Notes: a model not told the origin generated them from the letters alone. A stretch of DNA of 64,000 nucleotides from Tethya wilhelma (GCA_964030475.1 CAXIPT010000001.1:1640788-1704787), one strand, 5' to 3'. Positions 24,275-35,454 are shown, counted from the stretch's first letter. Translations and numbers: made by a program.

Positions 24275-25474
24275 TTAATATGCAAGACATTGAATATCAA
24301 ACCATTCAGAAATAAAAGTGCATGTCTGTTGTATATGTGTGCTAAAATAATTATAACTATATATGTATATAGGAAATGTGTCACTGTACGTAAAGCTCAA
24401 CAGCTTTAACAAGAAGATTTTCATCAGACAAACTTTGATCAGTGGCAGTTGCTTACAAAACCATGGTGGATTGTTAAAACTACAACAGTTACTATTTATA
24501 CCACACCCCTGTCCATTCCAGAGTGGGTCATTGAGATAATACTCCCGTCGTGAACTACGAATACTTCTACCAGAGTCACAGAAATAGTCATTGTCAATGA
24601 ATGGTGGAATCACACCACGAAATGAATGATATCTGTTAGAACAAGGACAGGAGGCAGAAATAGCACTCTCATCATAAGCTGCTGCAAATGTCCATATATG
24701 TTTTCTGGGATAGCGACCATGAGTGACACTCACACCATCCACATAATCATTGTCAATGGTAAGTCTTCGATTGCTGTAGTAAGGTGAAAATGCATCTGTT
24801 GTTGCATACTGATAACCAATGACTCTCCCACAAACCCTTGAATACTCCACTCCATAGACAGGGAAAGCAGCTGACACACATCCTGAGCTTTGCTTACCAC
24901 ATGATCGTGTTGGAGAGGTAATCTGATTGAATCCAGAGGGGCAGTGCTGGTTAGGGTCAGTCATGTCAAGATTAGCCACCTGCATCCATCCACCAGTGCT
25001 ACCACAACACCTCCTAGTCATGTTACAGTATTGCCGAGTAGCAGTACCAGTGTTAGCATTCTGTATCCAGTAGTAGTTTGATGAAGATCCTTGAAGATCT
25101 CTACATGACTGAGCTGGGTTGTGAAAACTTCCAGTTTGAAGAAGGGTCTGTATCTGATTTGCTAAGGATTGTATCTCACTTCTTAATTCAGTCTTGGTGG
25201 ACTGGATTTGAGATTGCATCTCATTTCTTATGTGATTCTTTGAGGAGTGGATTTCCCTTCGTAGGCTTTGAGTTAGTGCTTGTACTTCCTCTCTTGTCAC
25301 ACACTGCAAGTTAGACTCCAGACGATCTGTTTGAGCCTGAATTTCAGTTTGTACTTCTTCTCTAGTGGCACATTGCTGCCTGTCAACTATTTGGGAGGAG
25401 TTGTTGAGTCCTGCTAGGGAGAGAGATCCTTGGAAGGAGAGGACAAGACACAAGAGCAGAAGAACCATTTCCAT
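24275..25474 (-). CDS. Fibrinogen-like coiled-coil secreted protein, copy C (frameshifted tail)
   Basis: Single exon. I choose the ATG at 25474 (MEMVLLLLCLVLSFQGSLSL signal peptide) because copies D and E start at the same aligned place. The stalk has two C-[AV]-TREEV units plus an extra heptad stretch (RNEMQSQIQSTKTELRSEIQ). The head is intact: SCRDLQGSS, YCNMTRRCCGSTGGW, a TFPVYGVEYSRVCGR-like block, YVDGVSVTHG, HIWTFAAA, SCPCSN, DYFCDSG, DPLWNGQGC and PPWFCKQLP. Directly after CKQLP about 37 bp found in the paralogs are missing, at about 24442. This shifts the frame into an unrelated 50-residue tail. The lost family tail (SLSDENLLVKAVELYVQ) can still be read in another phase, ending at 24381. 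A TATA box lies at 25567-25572. Confidence 0.8.
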   Translation of the reverse strand: MEMVLLLLCLVLSFQGSLSLAGLNNSSQIVDRQQCATREEVQTEIQAQTDRLESNLQCVTREEVQALTQSLRREIHSSKNHIRNEMQSQIQSTKTELRSEIQSLANQIQTLLQTGSFHNPAQSCRDLQGSSSNYYWIQNANTGTATRQYCNMTRRCCGSTGGWMQVANLDMTDPNQHCPSGFNQITSPTRSCGKQSSGCVSAAFPVYGVEYSRVCGRVIGYQYATTDAFSPYYSNRRLTIDNDYVDGVSVTHGRYPRKHIWTFAAAYDESAISASCPCSNRYHSFRGVIPPFIDNDYFCDSGRSIRSSRREYYLNDPLWNGQGCGINSNCCSFNNPPWFCKQLPLIKVCLMKIFLLKLLSFTYSDTFPIYIYSYNYFSTHIQQTCTFISEWFDIQCLAY

Positions 25475-25566
25475 CTTCAAAAGCTGGCTTGTTTGAGTTT
25501 GAATTTTTGCACAAAGCAAGGTTCTTCTATCAATAATATGACTGATTATTGGTGTTTGTGTGTGTC

Positions 25567-25572
25567 TTTATA
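25567..25572 (-). promoter_or_regulatory. TATA box of copy C
   Basis: TATAAA on the minus strand (within ggcttataaagaca), 93 bp upstream of the chosen ATG. It supports a short leader and a single-exon gene. Confidence 0.5.
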
Positions 25573-25579
25573 AGCCAAA

Positions 25580-27336
25580 AATTATTGATGATGTAAATTG
25601 CGCTTTAGATGTTTATTGTTTGTGAGGTTAAAGTAATACTTTCTATTTGAATATTCATTACAGCTAAGGTTCAATGATATCTAAAGGTGCACATAAATTA
25701 TTATCACAGGCTTTTAAAAAAATCCCCTGTTGAATACCAGTGCATGTCTATAAGCACGCAAGGTCACCATATACAGTCCATGATGATGTCATCATCACTC
25801 TGTTAACAATTTTATCATTTATGTGACAAGATTATTAGAGCAATTATTAAGAGAATAAGGAGTATAATATATAGGGTTAGGGTACTCAGACATGTAGAAA
25901 ATTAGAGTAGCACACTAATATTATACTTTTTGAAATCTATATACACATGTTCAAACATATTATCATAAAAACGTTAGATGCATGTGTACTGAAACACATG
26001 CAAGTTTATAGCATATTATTAGAAGTCTTAGGGAAATGCACATACTGTATTACAATCATAATCAGCAGCTTTTGGCTTGCTTCAAATGTCATTGATTAAA
26101 ATGAACCAAAACATAGTTATTACAAAGAACATAATAATATAGACACACACACGTGGCTTGATATCATTCATGTGTACATATCAGTCTGCCAATAATATAT
26201 GCTGCATGTATTGCTATATTATTCAATTTGATTAAGTTAACAATGTAAAACATTAAATTTTTTTATCATGATAGTGACATAATTATGGTAAAACAATTAA
26301 GACAATCATCTATTAATAGAGAAATAGAACATAAGTCTACGATCCATGCATGCTATGGTAAGTATANCACACACAATCTCATGCATGAGCAAATAACGGA
26401 AGTTGGCAAAAAAATTTCTTACTTGTTGAAAAATTAATGATTTAAAAAGGTATTCATATTAACATACGTATAGGCATAATAATAACACACTATATATTAT
26501 CACAGGTGCATGTTCAGCAAGTCACACAATGAATGAACTAACAAAGACACAAATCACTCAGTGCTGTCCCTCTCTCCCTCCTTGTATGTGTGCCAACTAG
26601 GGCTCAGGTGGGGACACCATGAGATGGTAGGCCAGCTGCTGTCCTTGCCTTCATGATGGTTGCTCTAGCAATGAACTGTTGTCGTGAGAGTTCTCTCACA
26701 TGCTACAGAGGAGAGGACGACAGGAGAAAGGAGACAAGAGAGGAGCAAGAAAGGAAGGAAAGGGAAAAAATAGATTTAGAGCAGATACCAAATTGCATAT
26801 ACAGATCAGGCGAGCTTTGCTATTGTATGAACACAAAGTTTGTCTGGGCTGACTATCAACCATTAAAGGAACTTCATAATCAATATTAAGTGGTGGTGTG
26901 ATTGATATAGAAATAAAAATGATGGCATTTTATGGTTTTTTTTATTGATAAATATACAATATATGGAGCCTCGAGCCAGGCTCTCTCCCAATAATTTTTT
27001 CTGCATGCAAATTACTTTGCATGTGGATACTGAATAATTCATGTGCAGAAAAAAAAATAGTGGGAGAGAGCCTGGTACGAGGCTAACATGGAGCTAGTTA
27101 GTCAAACATGGGAGCCAGGAATATAAAATACTTACAAAAGGTCAAAATTTTATCTTTCAGTAACAAAATATACAGCACATAAATATTGACATAGTTCCTT
27201 TACATTTTTAAGTATAATGTCATTGTTTTTAACTCCACAAAATTATTATAATAATACACAACTATGTCCACAGGCATATAAATAAATCATTTATAAACAA
27301 AATCAATGCCATAATGTTCACTCAATGTTCAAGAGT
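25580..27336. other. Intergenic stretch without a recognised gene
   Basis: AT-rich DNA between array copies C and D. It contains a fold-back sequence (26966-27085) and one plus-strand open frame at 26653-26889 with an acidic/basic, Arg- and Glu-rich middle, which I do not consider a gene. One undetermined base lies near 26367. Confidence 0.6.
26966..27085. mobile_element. Short fold-back (MITE-like) element
   Basis: The left arm gagcctcgagccaggctctc plus tccca (26966-26990) is the near-perfect reverse complement of the right arm at 27061-27085. About 70 bp lie between them, including tgcatgcaaatta. Related agcctgggaacaaggcta-type ends occur near 33460, 39610, 42030 and 44910, so this looks like a dispersed family. 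Confidence 0.7.
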
Positions 27337-28355
27337 TCACTGTACATAGAGTTCAACTGCTTCAATAAGTACATCTTCATCAGCAATATGACTGTCAGCA
27401 CAGATCCTGACTTCAATGTCATCAGTTGTTGCTTGTGGCAGTTGCTTACAAAACCATGGTGGATTGTTAAAACTACAAAAGTCAATAGTTCGACTACATC
27501 CCTGTCCATTCCAGAGTGGATCATCAAGATAATAAGTGGTGAAAGAATATTGAGTGTTATAATTTCCAGATTCACAGAAATAGTCACTACCAACAAATGG
27601 TGGAATAGTTACACCACGATCAGGATCAGTACAGGAACACTGCCATCTCCCACTACCACCCTCATCACCAGCGGCTGTGAATGTCCAAATGTGTTTTCTA
27701 GGAGAGTGGCCATGGGTGACACTCACACCATCCACATAGGTACCGTCAATAGTCCAACTCGTGGCTCTGTTGGAATTATAAGGATAAAATCCATCTGGTG
27801 TTCCACGCTGGTACCCAGTCACCCTGCCACACACCTTTGAATATTCCACTCCATGGACAGGGAATGTAGCTGATACACACCCTGAGCTATGTCTACCACA
27901 TAATCGTCTTGGAGAAGTGATCTGATTGAATCCAGAGGGACAATGCTGATTAGTGTCAGTCATGTCAAGATTAGCCACCTGCATCCATCCACCTGTGGTG
28001 TTACAACACCTCCTAGTAATGTCACAGAACACTTGTACTGGTGAATCAGAGGTAGCGGGCTGGATCCAATAACTACTTGAAGCTCCTTGAAGGACTCTAC
28101 ATGATTCAGCTGGATTTTGATAACTGCCAACTTGGAAAAGACTCTGCAAAAACTAGCTAACGACTGTACTTCATTTCTCAGCAGGTCAACTCCAAGATGA
28201 TCTGTTTGTGCCTGTATCTCCCTTTGCACCTCCTCTCTGGTGACACACTGGAAGGTGATTAGGTTAGGAGGGACACTGCTGTTATTGAGTGCTAGTTGGG
28301 AGGAGGATTCTTGAAAGAGGATGATGATACACAAGATGAGAAGACTACCTACCAT
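27337..28355 (-). pseudogene. Fibrinogen-like coiled-coil protein, copy D (single-base frameshift)
   Basis: The first frame starts at 28355 (MVGSLLILCIIILFQESSSQ signal peptide), has one CVTREEVQ stalk unit and breaks after NEVQSLAS. A second frame, from about 28149 to 27337, carries the whole head and tail: VGSYQNPAESC, FCDITRRCCNTTGGW, YVDGVSVTHG, HIWTFTAA, CSC, DYFCESG, DPLWNGQGC, PPWFCKQLPQATTDDIEVRI, then AVELYVQ and a stop. Copy E has gcaacagactag where D has gcaaaaactag at 28147-28157. One base is therefore missing, which explains the break. Either D is a very young pseudogene or the base is a sequencing error. The tail is intact here, unlike in B and C. Confidence 0.8.
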
Positions 28356-28710
28356 CTTTTTTAATCGTAATTCTGAAGCATTTATTTACTAAATTCTTCA
28401 ATTCTTCATTCCCTTAAATACAAGCTAGAAATTGACTATTTAAGTAGATTCAATGTGTACATGTTATAGGTCAAAGTTGAAGTTTCATGTTTTACGTGGT
28501 CATGCATGTAGCACACAAATCAAGACTTTTAAATATTCATTATAAGAGGTCAAAGTTAAAATTTTGCTTTACTCGGTAAGCACGCAAATCAAGAGTATAC
28601 AAGATTAGGACAATTACCGATGATGCAAACAATACCAACAAAACTATGATATTTATTGTACTATAAACAGTATATCAATTTTCTCAGTACAATTTATACG
28701 AGTCGAGAGC

Positions 28711-29718
28711 TCACTGTACATAAACTTCAACTGCTTCAACAAGTACATCTTCATCAGCAATACCACTGTCAGCACAGATTCTGACTTCAATGTCATCAGT
28801 TGTTGCTTGTGACAGCTGCTTACAAAACCATGGCGGATTGTTAAAACTACAAAAGTTACTATTTGCAATACATCCCTGTCCATTCCAGAGTGGATCATGA
28901 AGATAATAAGTGGTCAAAGAATATCCATCATCATGATTTCCTGAATCACAGAAATAGTCATCACCGACAAATGGTGGAATATTCCTACCATTATTGACAG
29001 TACACTGCCCTCTCCAAAAACCATGCTGATCACCAGCTGCTGTGAATGTCCAAATGTGTTTTCTAGGAGAGTGGCCATGGGTGACACTCACACCATCCAC
29101 ATAAGTACTGTCAATGGTTCGAAATCTCCTGACACTATAAGGTTGAAACGCATCTGGTGTTCCACGCTGGTAGCCAGTCACCCTCCCACACACCCTTGAA
29201 TACCCCACTCCATGGACAGGGAATGTAGCTGATACACACCCTGAGCTATGTCTACCACATAATCGTCTTGGAGAAGTGATCTGATTGAATCCAGAGGGAC
29301 AATGCTGGTTAGTGTCAGTCATGTCAAGATTAGCCACCTGCATCCATCCACCTGTGGTATTACAACACCTCCTTGTCATGTCACAGAACACTTGCACTGG
29401 TGAATCAGAGGTAGCGGGCTGGATCCAATAACTACTTGAAGCTCCTTGAAGGACTCTACATGATTCAGCTGGATTTTGATAACTGCCAACTTGGAAAAGA
29501 CCCTGCAACAGACTAGCTAACGACTGTACTTCATTTCTCAGCAGGTCAACTCCAAGATGATCTGTTTGTGCCTGTATCTCCCTTTGCACCTCCTCTCTGG
29601 TGACACACTGGAAGGTGATTAGGTTAGGAGGGACACTGCTGTTGTTGAGTGCTAGTTGGGAGGAGGATTCTTGAAAGAGGAGGATGATACACAAGAGAAG
29701 ACGACTACCTACCACCAT
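28711..29718 (-). CDS. Fibrinogen-like coiled-coil secreted protein, copy E (intact)
   Basis: Single exon of 335 codons and the only complete member. It has a signal peptide (VVGSRLLLCIILLFQESSSQ), one CVTREEVQREIQAQTDHLG stalk unit and a short heptad region to about residue 75. The Cys-rich head follows (ESCRVLQGASSSYWIQ, FCDMTRRCCNTTGGW, TFPVHGVGYSRVCGR, YVDGVSVTHGHSPRKHIWTF, DYFCDSG, DPLWNGQGC, PPWFCKQL). The family tail is TTDDIEVRICADSGIADEDV then LVEAVEVYVQ. The head resembles the GGW core of fibrinogen-C domains and then a Cys-rich extension of a kind I recall in uncharacterised sponge and cnidarian proteins. The likely role is an oligomeric extracellular binding protein. Function is inferred from architecture only. 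It is nearly identical to copy D except in a few loops. Confidence 0.85.
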   Translation of the reverse strand: MVVGSRLLLCIILLFQESSSQLALNNSSVPPNLITFQCVTREEVQREIQAQTDHLGVDLLRNEVQSLASLLQGLFQVGSYQNPAESCRVLQGASSSYWIQPATSDSPVQVFCDMTRRCCNTTGGWMQVANLDMTDTNQHCPSGFNQITSPRRLCGRHSSGCVSATFPVHGVGYSRVCGRVTGYQRGTPDAFQPYSVRRFRTIDSTYVDGVSVTHGHSPRKHIWTFTAAGDQHGFWRGQCTVNNGRNIPPFVGDDYFCDSGNHDDGYSLTTYYLHDPLWNGQGCIANSNFCSFNNPPWFCKQLSQATTDDIEVRICADSGIADEDVLVEAVEVYVQ

Positions 29719-29734
29719 TTTCTCTTATTAACCC

Positions 29735-29800
29735 TCGGCGCACCCTAGCGCTGGGGCGGCGCGGCGCATGCGTAGTACGTGCTGCTGCAATTGCGCAATC
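29735..29800. promoter_or_regulatory. CpG-rich 5' flank of copy E
   Basis: The segment (gcgcaccctagcgctggggc, then ggcgcggcgcatgcg) is strikingly GC- and CpG-rich compared with the AT-rich flanks of the other copies. It lies just upstream of the copy E start codon. It may be a promoter or the edge of a different inserted sequence. Confidence 0.35.
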
Positions 29801-31230
29801 GCCTGCTCCAGCTCCACTTGACAAACTTGTCAATTTGAAGATACTCACATTCATAAATTGGTAATATCTTGAAAAGAATAGTTTTGGTAGTGCTGCAAAC
29901 GTTGTATTAGCCGAGATCTGAGGCTTTTGTGCTTCTCTGAGCTGAGCGAGCGAGCGCTTTGAGGCCACGTGTAAGCTTGGTGTGCGTTATTTAGAAATTA
30001 CACCTGAAGGTCTGGACTCACCTGTGGGCTGAACTCTGCACTGCTTCAGTCTCTGCTTGGTCTTGGAGTTGAATACTGCTTACGTATGCAAGGTAGGTCT
30101 CTGTACTCTCTGACAGTCAGTAACTACTAACCCAACTGGCCATGATATGAAGAGCTAGCTAGTTCACTTTAGCATGCATGGTGCTAATTCTTCACTGAAA
30201 CCAGTATGTCTGCTCCAATATTCACTCATAGCTACATAATATCTGATTCACTGGACTACATAGAGAGTCGAAAAATATTTGCTACACTACCCTGCCCCCA
30301 CTTTTTCTGTACAATATGACTATTTCTCCTTATACATGTACAGCATGTGGCCATGGTCACAGTGATGTCATAGATACGTTGATGTCTACTGCTATACGAC
30401 GATGACACTTCTCATACTCAATTTTAAATTTGTATCAAATTATTGCTTATCGTTAACGTCCTTAGTACTACATGTACAGTACCAAAAATTATACACCTTT
30501 GGTGCCTTCATAAGTTTCCGCAGTTCAAAAATTTTTGTATGACACTGCATTTACGAAAATTAAAATCTGCGAAAATTTCAAACGTGCACTTTTGAACATG
30601 GCGACCTGTTAAAATTTTTTCGTATGATACAGTATTTACGAAAATTAAATGTACGAAAATTTATTTTACGAGACATGAAAATTTCCTGATCTACGGTAAT
30701 CGTTAATGTCTACATATGCTGGGAATTGATGACCCCCTCCCAAATATCATTTAAGTATATAAAAGGTTTTAAGGTCAAGGTTCAAGTTTCTATATTACAT
30801 AGTCAGCACACAAATCAAGAGTTCTTAGCAATTAATGATAATTACCATGGTATGATCAATACCAACATAATTAGTACAATATTGATTGCAATATAAACAG
30901 CATATAATTATAGCAGTTATTCCCCCAGCATACTGTAAAATGTAGTAATCTTTATGCACAGTATTCAACAGACTGCTTTCTTTAGACTGTCCGTTTCTTT
31001 AAAAAGTGGTAACAATGTGATATTACATACCCTCCCTTAGATTTTGTACAAATATTTATCTTGAACTGAGTACACTCTCAAAGATTTTAGCACTCTCAGC
31101 CCTCACACCAAAGACTATATATAGCCAAGAGTATATACTCTTGCTATAGCCTGAACCGGTTTGGTATATTTATCTTCGCACCTGATGCAAGAATTTCTTA
31201 CATGTATAGTTTATAGTATGATGTACATTA
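29801..31230. other. Intergenic stretch between copy E and TSG101
   Basis: No confident gene. It contains an AT-rich repeat (30478-30700) with cgaaaattaaa motifs. A segment at 30770-30905 resembles the 3' flank of copy E (28545-28680). A possible leader exon ends in a gtaggt donor near 30090 on the plus strand. The missing last exon of TSG101 would be expected here but was not found. Confidence 0.5.
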
Positions 31231-31250
31231 CTATAGGGACGCTCCTCTTA

Positions 31251-31459
31251 CCTTCAAGAACACTTCTAGTTCAATGACCCCTTTTCTTAATGCCTCTCCA
31301 AGGTAGTAGATGGTGTCATCAATAGCATTCTCTTCCGCATACAAACGCAATATCCTACAAACACACACACCATGTATCACACAACACACAGCCACACAAG
31401 TTACATAAATGGAACACTCAAGTACACTTGTAGCCTTGTCCCCCATGCTCCCCCCACTC

Positions 31460-31525
<66 letters not shown>

Positions 31526-34500
31526 AGACCACACCCACAGGAAATATTTAGACCAGTGGGAACCTGGGTAGGACATTACACAAAGACTGACTGGTTGTAA
31601 AGGGCATTAGTGGCAGACACAGCTTCATCGACATCAATGGTCTCTGGCTGGGCTCTGAGGTAGTCCAGGAGTGATTCCAACTCAGCATTCTTGGAATTCA
31701 ACATGTCTATACTCTGATCAACGTCTCTCTACAGCAAGAGGAGAGAGAAGAGAGATCAATTTTAGACACAAATTCAACAACTACTGCATACCATAGACTC
31801 ATACTGTATAGCGGGAAATTTTCATGGGGGAAAATTTTTGCGAATTTCCCGGTTTGGCAGCTTTCCGCGAATTTCCCCCCACTAAATTTGTAAGGTACTA
31901 GGTCGTCACATAATGTTGAGACACAATCCATGAAAATTTTCCCCACGAATTTCTATTCAAGACAAAACACAAAAATTTCCCCCCACGAAAAATTCCCGCT
32001 ATATGGTATATCATTGACAAAATGCTTGCATGCATGTATAATTGCCAACATCCAGCAAAATTATTACAGGACATTAAGCTGCCTTTTACGTGATGATACA
32101 TCCAAACTTTTCCAAAGTTCAAAATGCTTCTAGTGTAATGCTTGAGAATGAGTGCTTCAGAAAGTTCAAAAATTAGCTTTTTTGGCATATTTGAGATATC
32201 ATAAACTTGAAAAAAGCTAAGTATTGAAGCTGAGAATTCCATTTCTCTGGAAAAAGTGAAACACTTATTGCATTTAAAGGAAGCTAGGGTACAGTAGGAC
32301 AGAGGTAAAAAAAAGCGGGACTGTCTTGGCAGGCCACTCCCTCTTTTTAGTGTGTTTCACTTTCACTAAAAAGTGGGAGTGGCCTGGGGATGAGGCTATG
32401 ACTGTTGCACGGGTCATGATAATATTGTCACCTGTTTCTGTTCCATCTCCTCCAACATTTGGGTCAACTGTTGGCTTCCCTTCTTTAGTTTGTCCTGAGT
32501 CTCCAACATGGAGTCCATCTCATCCTATACAACAAACACAGAAATTGACACAAAATTATAACATACATGGTTCAAATTTAGGAAAGGTATCGTCTAGTGA
32601 GAAATTTTCGCTGATCCAAATTTCCATGGTAATGGTCATTTCAACACGATTTTAAATTTTCACAGAAATCTCCCCCCCCCCCTAACAAACACACGTGTTT
32701 ATAACTGTGATTCTTGTTTTTATGATCAGATGTGACTGCAAAAATTTGAACCCTGCGGAAAAAACTTGCTATACAGTGTATAAATAACTACAAGTAATAA
32801 AAATTTATCAGTGTAGGAATGGTACACAGTAAACAGTATACAGTGGAAGACTTAACTTTGTTTTGCCAGATTTTTATGCTGATAAACATTTTGTATTGTG
32901 TCTATGGGACATTCGGGCCATTCCTACTATATGATATTGTAACCTTAGAAATCTAGTAACAGGTATGATAGTAGACCAACCTGAGCTGAATCCAGTACTT
33001 GTTTGACTTGTCTGCGTATCTTATCCTCCACGGCTGTCTCCAGGCTCTGCCTCTTGATCTTCTCACTCTCCTTGAAATGGCGCTCTTCCTCCTCGGCTGA
33101 GATGGAGGCAGCTGCTGCCCCTAGAACACTCGCTGTGGCAACAGGGACTGAGCTGGTAGGAGGGCGTGCAGGCTGGGAGGTCGGAGGGTACATGCCTGGG
33201 TACTGAGGTTGATCTAGAGGGAAAGAGAGAGAGAGGGAAGGATATCAATGACGTTTTTCTTGTCTAGGACTCCATGATACTGCTGCAACTAATTTTACAA
33301 GCCTTTCTCTTATGTTCACTCTTTCCAATAAACCACTCACAACTCAAGCTGAAATGAAGGTAGACAAAACTAAATGTGTACACTACAAATGGAAAAGTAA
33401 TAGTCATTTCTCCTAGACTCTCTCCTCATAGATACTCAACACTAACAAATACAGAGGCAGAGAGCCTGGGAACAAGGCTAGAAAGGATTGGGAAAGAGAT
33501 TGACTGTATTGCTGTCCTTGACTAAGCTCTACGAGAGTGACTTGTAGCTTGGTACTATGGTCAATGTGGATGCATTTTTCAATAGTCTATTAGCTCTGTG
33601 TACACAGCATTGGATAGTGGCAATGCAGTAGCTGTACACCTCTTGTGACTCACATTGTTGAGGAGGGTATGGAGGTTGTGACACAGTGGCTGGTGGAGAC
33701 TGGTACCCTCCTGCATACGACACCGGTGTAGGCATTGCAGTGTGACCACCACTGGGATAGGGGGTCTGTGATGGGTAGGGCTGACCAGCTGAGTGTGGGA
33801 AGAAAGAAGACTAGGTGTCAAAAAGGATAAAATCAAATTACCGTATAGTGGGAAAGTTTTTTGGCGTCAAACTTTTGCGGATGTCTATAGTCAAACATTT
33901 TTGCATTTTAACTTTTGCAGATAAGCTGTGCAAGCCAATACATATATATGTTACAGAGAATTTCATGGATAAAAACTTTCGTGGATGGATCATAATCTGC
34001 AAAAACTATGAAAGTTAAACCCCACAAAACTTCCCGCTATATAGTAATTACAAATCTAGACTAAAATCTTGTGCCCAGACCCCTTCCCCCTCCGCATGCA
34101 AGGGGAAAAAAAAACAAAACAATCTAGTGAAATACAACAGAATATTGATTCCCGGAAAGAAAACATTTCAACCAGATTGAAGAATGCATGTGTCACATGA
34201 CTTTCCAAGCATGGTTCTGATGCTGGTGAACCAATCAGACTGTAGCTCTTCATTTTGCAAGTGGCTGAACTTCAATCTCACCAGACCCCTTTTTCCTCAG
34301 AAAGGGAGTGGTCTGGGCACAAGACTATCTGGACTGAGGAAACTATTCCTAAGCCCATACATTCAGGTGCCTACTTTTCAAAATATTGCCAACAGAGTAG
34401 TCAAGTATACAAATGGGTAATGGTCGTCACGTGCAAATGTGCACGCATATTAGTATATATACACACACACACACAACACTATTGACAGACATTACCAAAT

Positions 34501-35358
34501 ATTCTGTACATAACTATCACACAAAATCATACCAGTGGGGTAAGGTGGTCGTGGCTGTGGCTGTGGCTGGTGGGCCTGGGGCATGGAATAAGGGGGTTGA
34601 TATGCTGAGGGGGTGGAGTAGGTTGAGGGGGGCTGGACTGGCCTTGGCGCAGGGGGCTGGTGCCATGAACCCTGAGGTGGGTGCTGCTGCTGCTGTTGAG
34701 CCATCTTGCTATAGACAGGGCAGTGATCAACAAATGTGGCACACATTATTTGGATGAGGGTGGTCATGTCTGACTGGCCCTAATGAAAGAGAGGGGAAAA
34801 AAAGCAAAAATATGTGACAAACAGTATATCAGGGGAAAAAAGTTCCACATACTAGGTGATGGGATGACTAAAATTTTGTGACACTGGACTGACTTGCTTT
34901 CATCTGAACTTGGATCTTTTATACTGGAATACTATTGTGCTTCAAATTTTGGTTGGTTTAAAGGGCAAATAGGCATGTTACAAATTTTTTTCGACACCAA
35001 ACTATGAAGCATGCAATACGTCTACCACTCAACCAGACACTGCTTGCTATCCTGAACAGTAACAGTGACTAGAGAGATTGCCAACCTAGGTAGACTCCTG
35101 TACACTTACCACCTTCCATTCTGAGAGATAAGGGAGATAGACCATTCCATTAGCATCGACAAACTGAGACTGTTGGATGCCCATTTCTCTCGTGGGTGTC
35201 ACGTAGACCATGGGACCAACGTAAGGATGGGTGGGACGAACCCAAGCGTTTATGGGGATGTTATATGTGTGTCCTGTACATGTGTGTGCATGTATGTGTA
35301 TACACTTAGTAACTATATACAGTGTGTGCATGTATGTATACACTTAGTGAGTTATATA

Positions 35359-35403
<45 letters not shown>

Positions 35404-35454
35404 NNNNNNNNNNNNNNNNNNNNNNNNNNNNNNNNNNNNNNNNNNNNNNNNNNN

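Noticed and set aside
26653..26889. Plus-strand frame with an RKETREEQERKEREK stretch
   Set aside because: Low-complexity Glu/Arg content in an AT-rich interval with no splice partner or homolog.
29705..29968. 87-codon minus-strand frame with an Arg-rich end (RRPSARVRRG)
   Set aside because: It overlaps the copy E start and the GC-rich flank, has no family features and no supporting signals. The arginine richness comes from the GC-rich block.
30478..30700. AT-rich segment with repeated cgaaaatt motifs as a separate complete transposon
   Set aside because: It resembles the tatagcgggaaa family interior but lacks clear matching inverted ends, so it was not listed as a full element.
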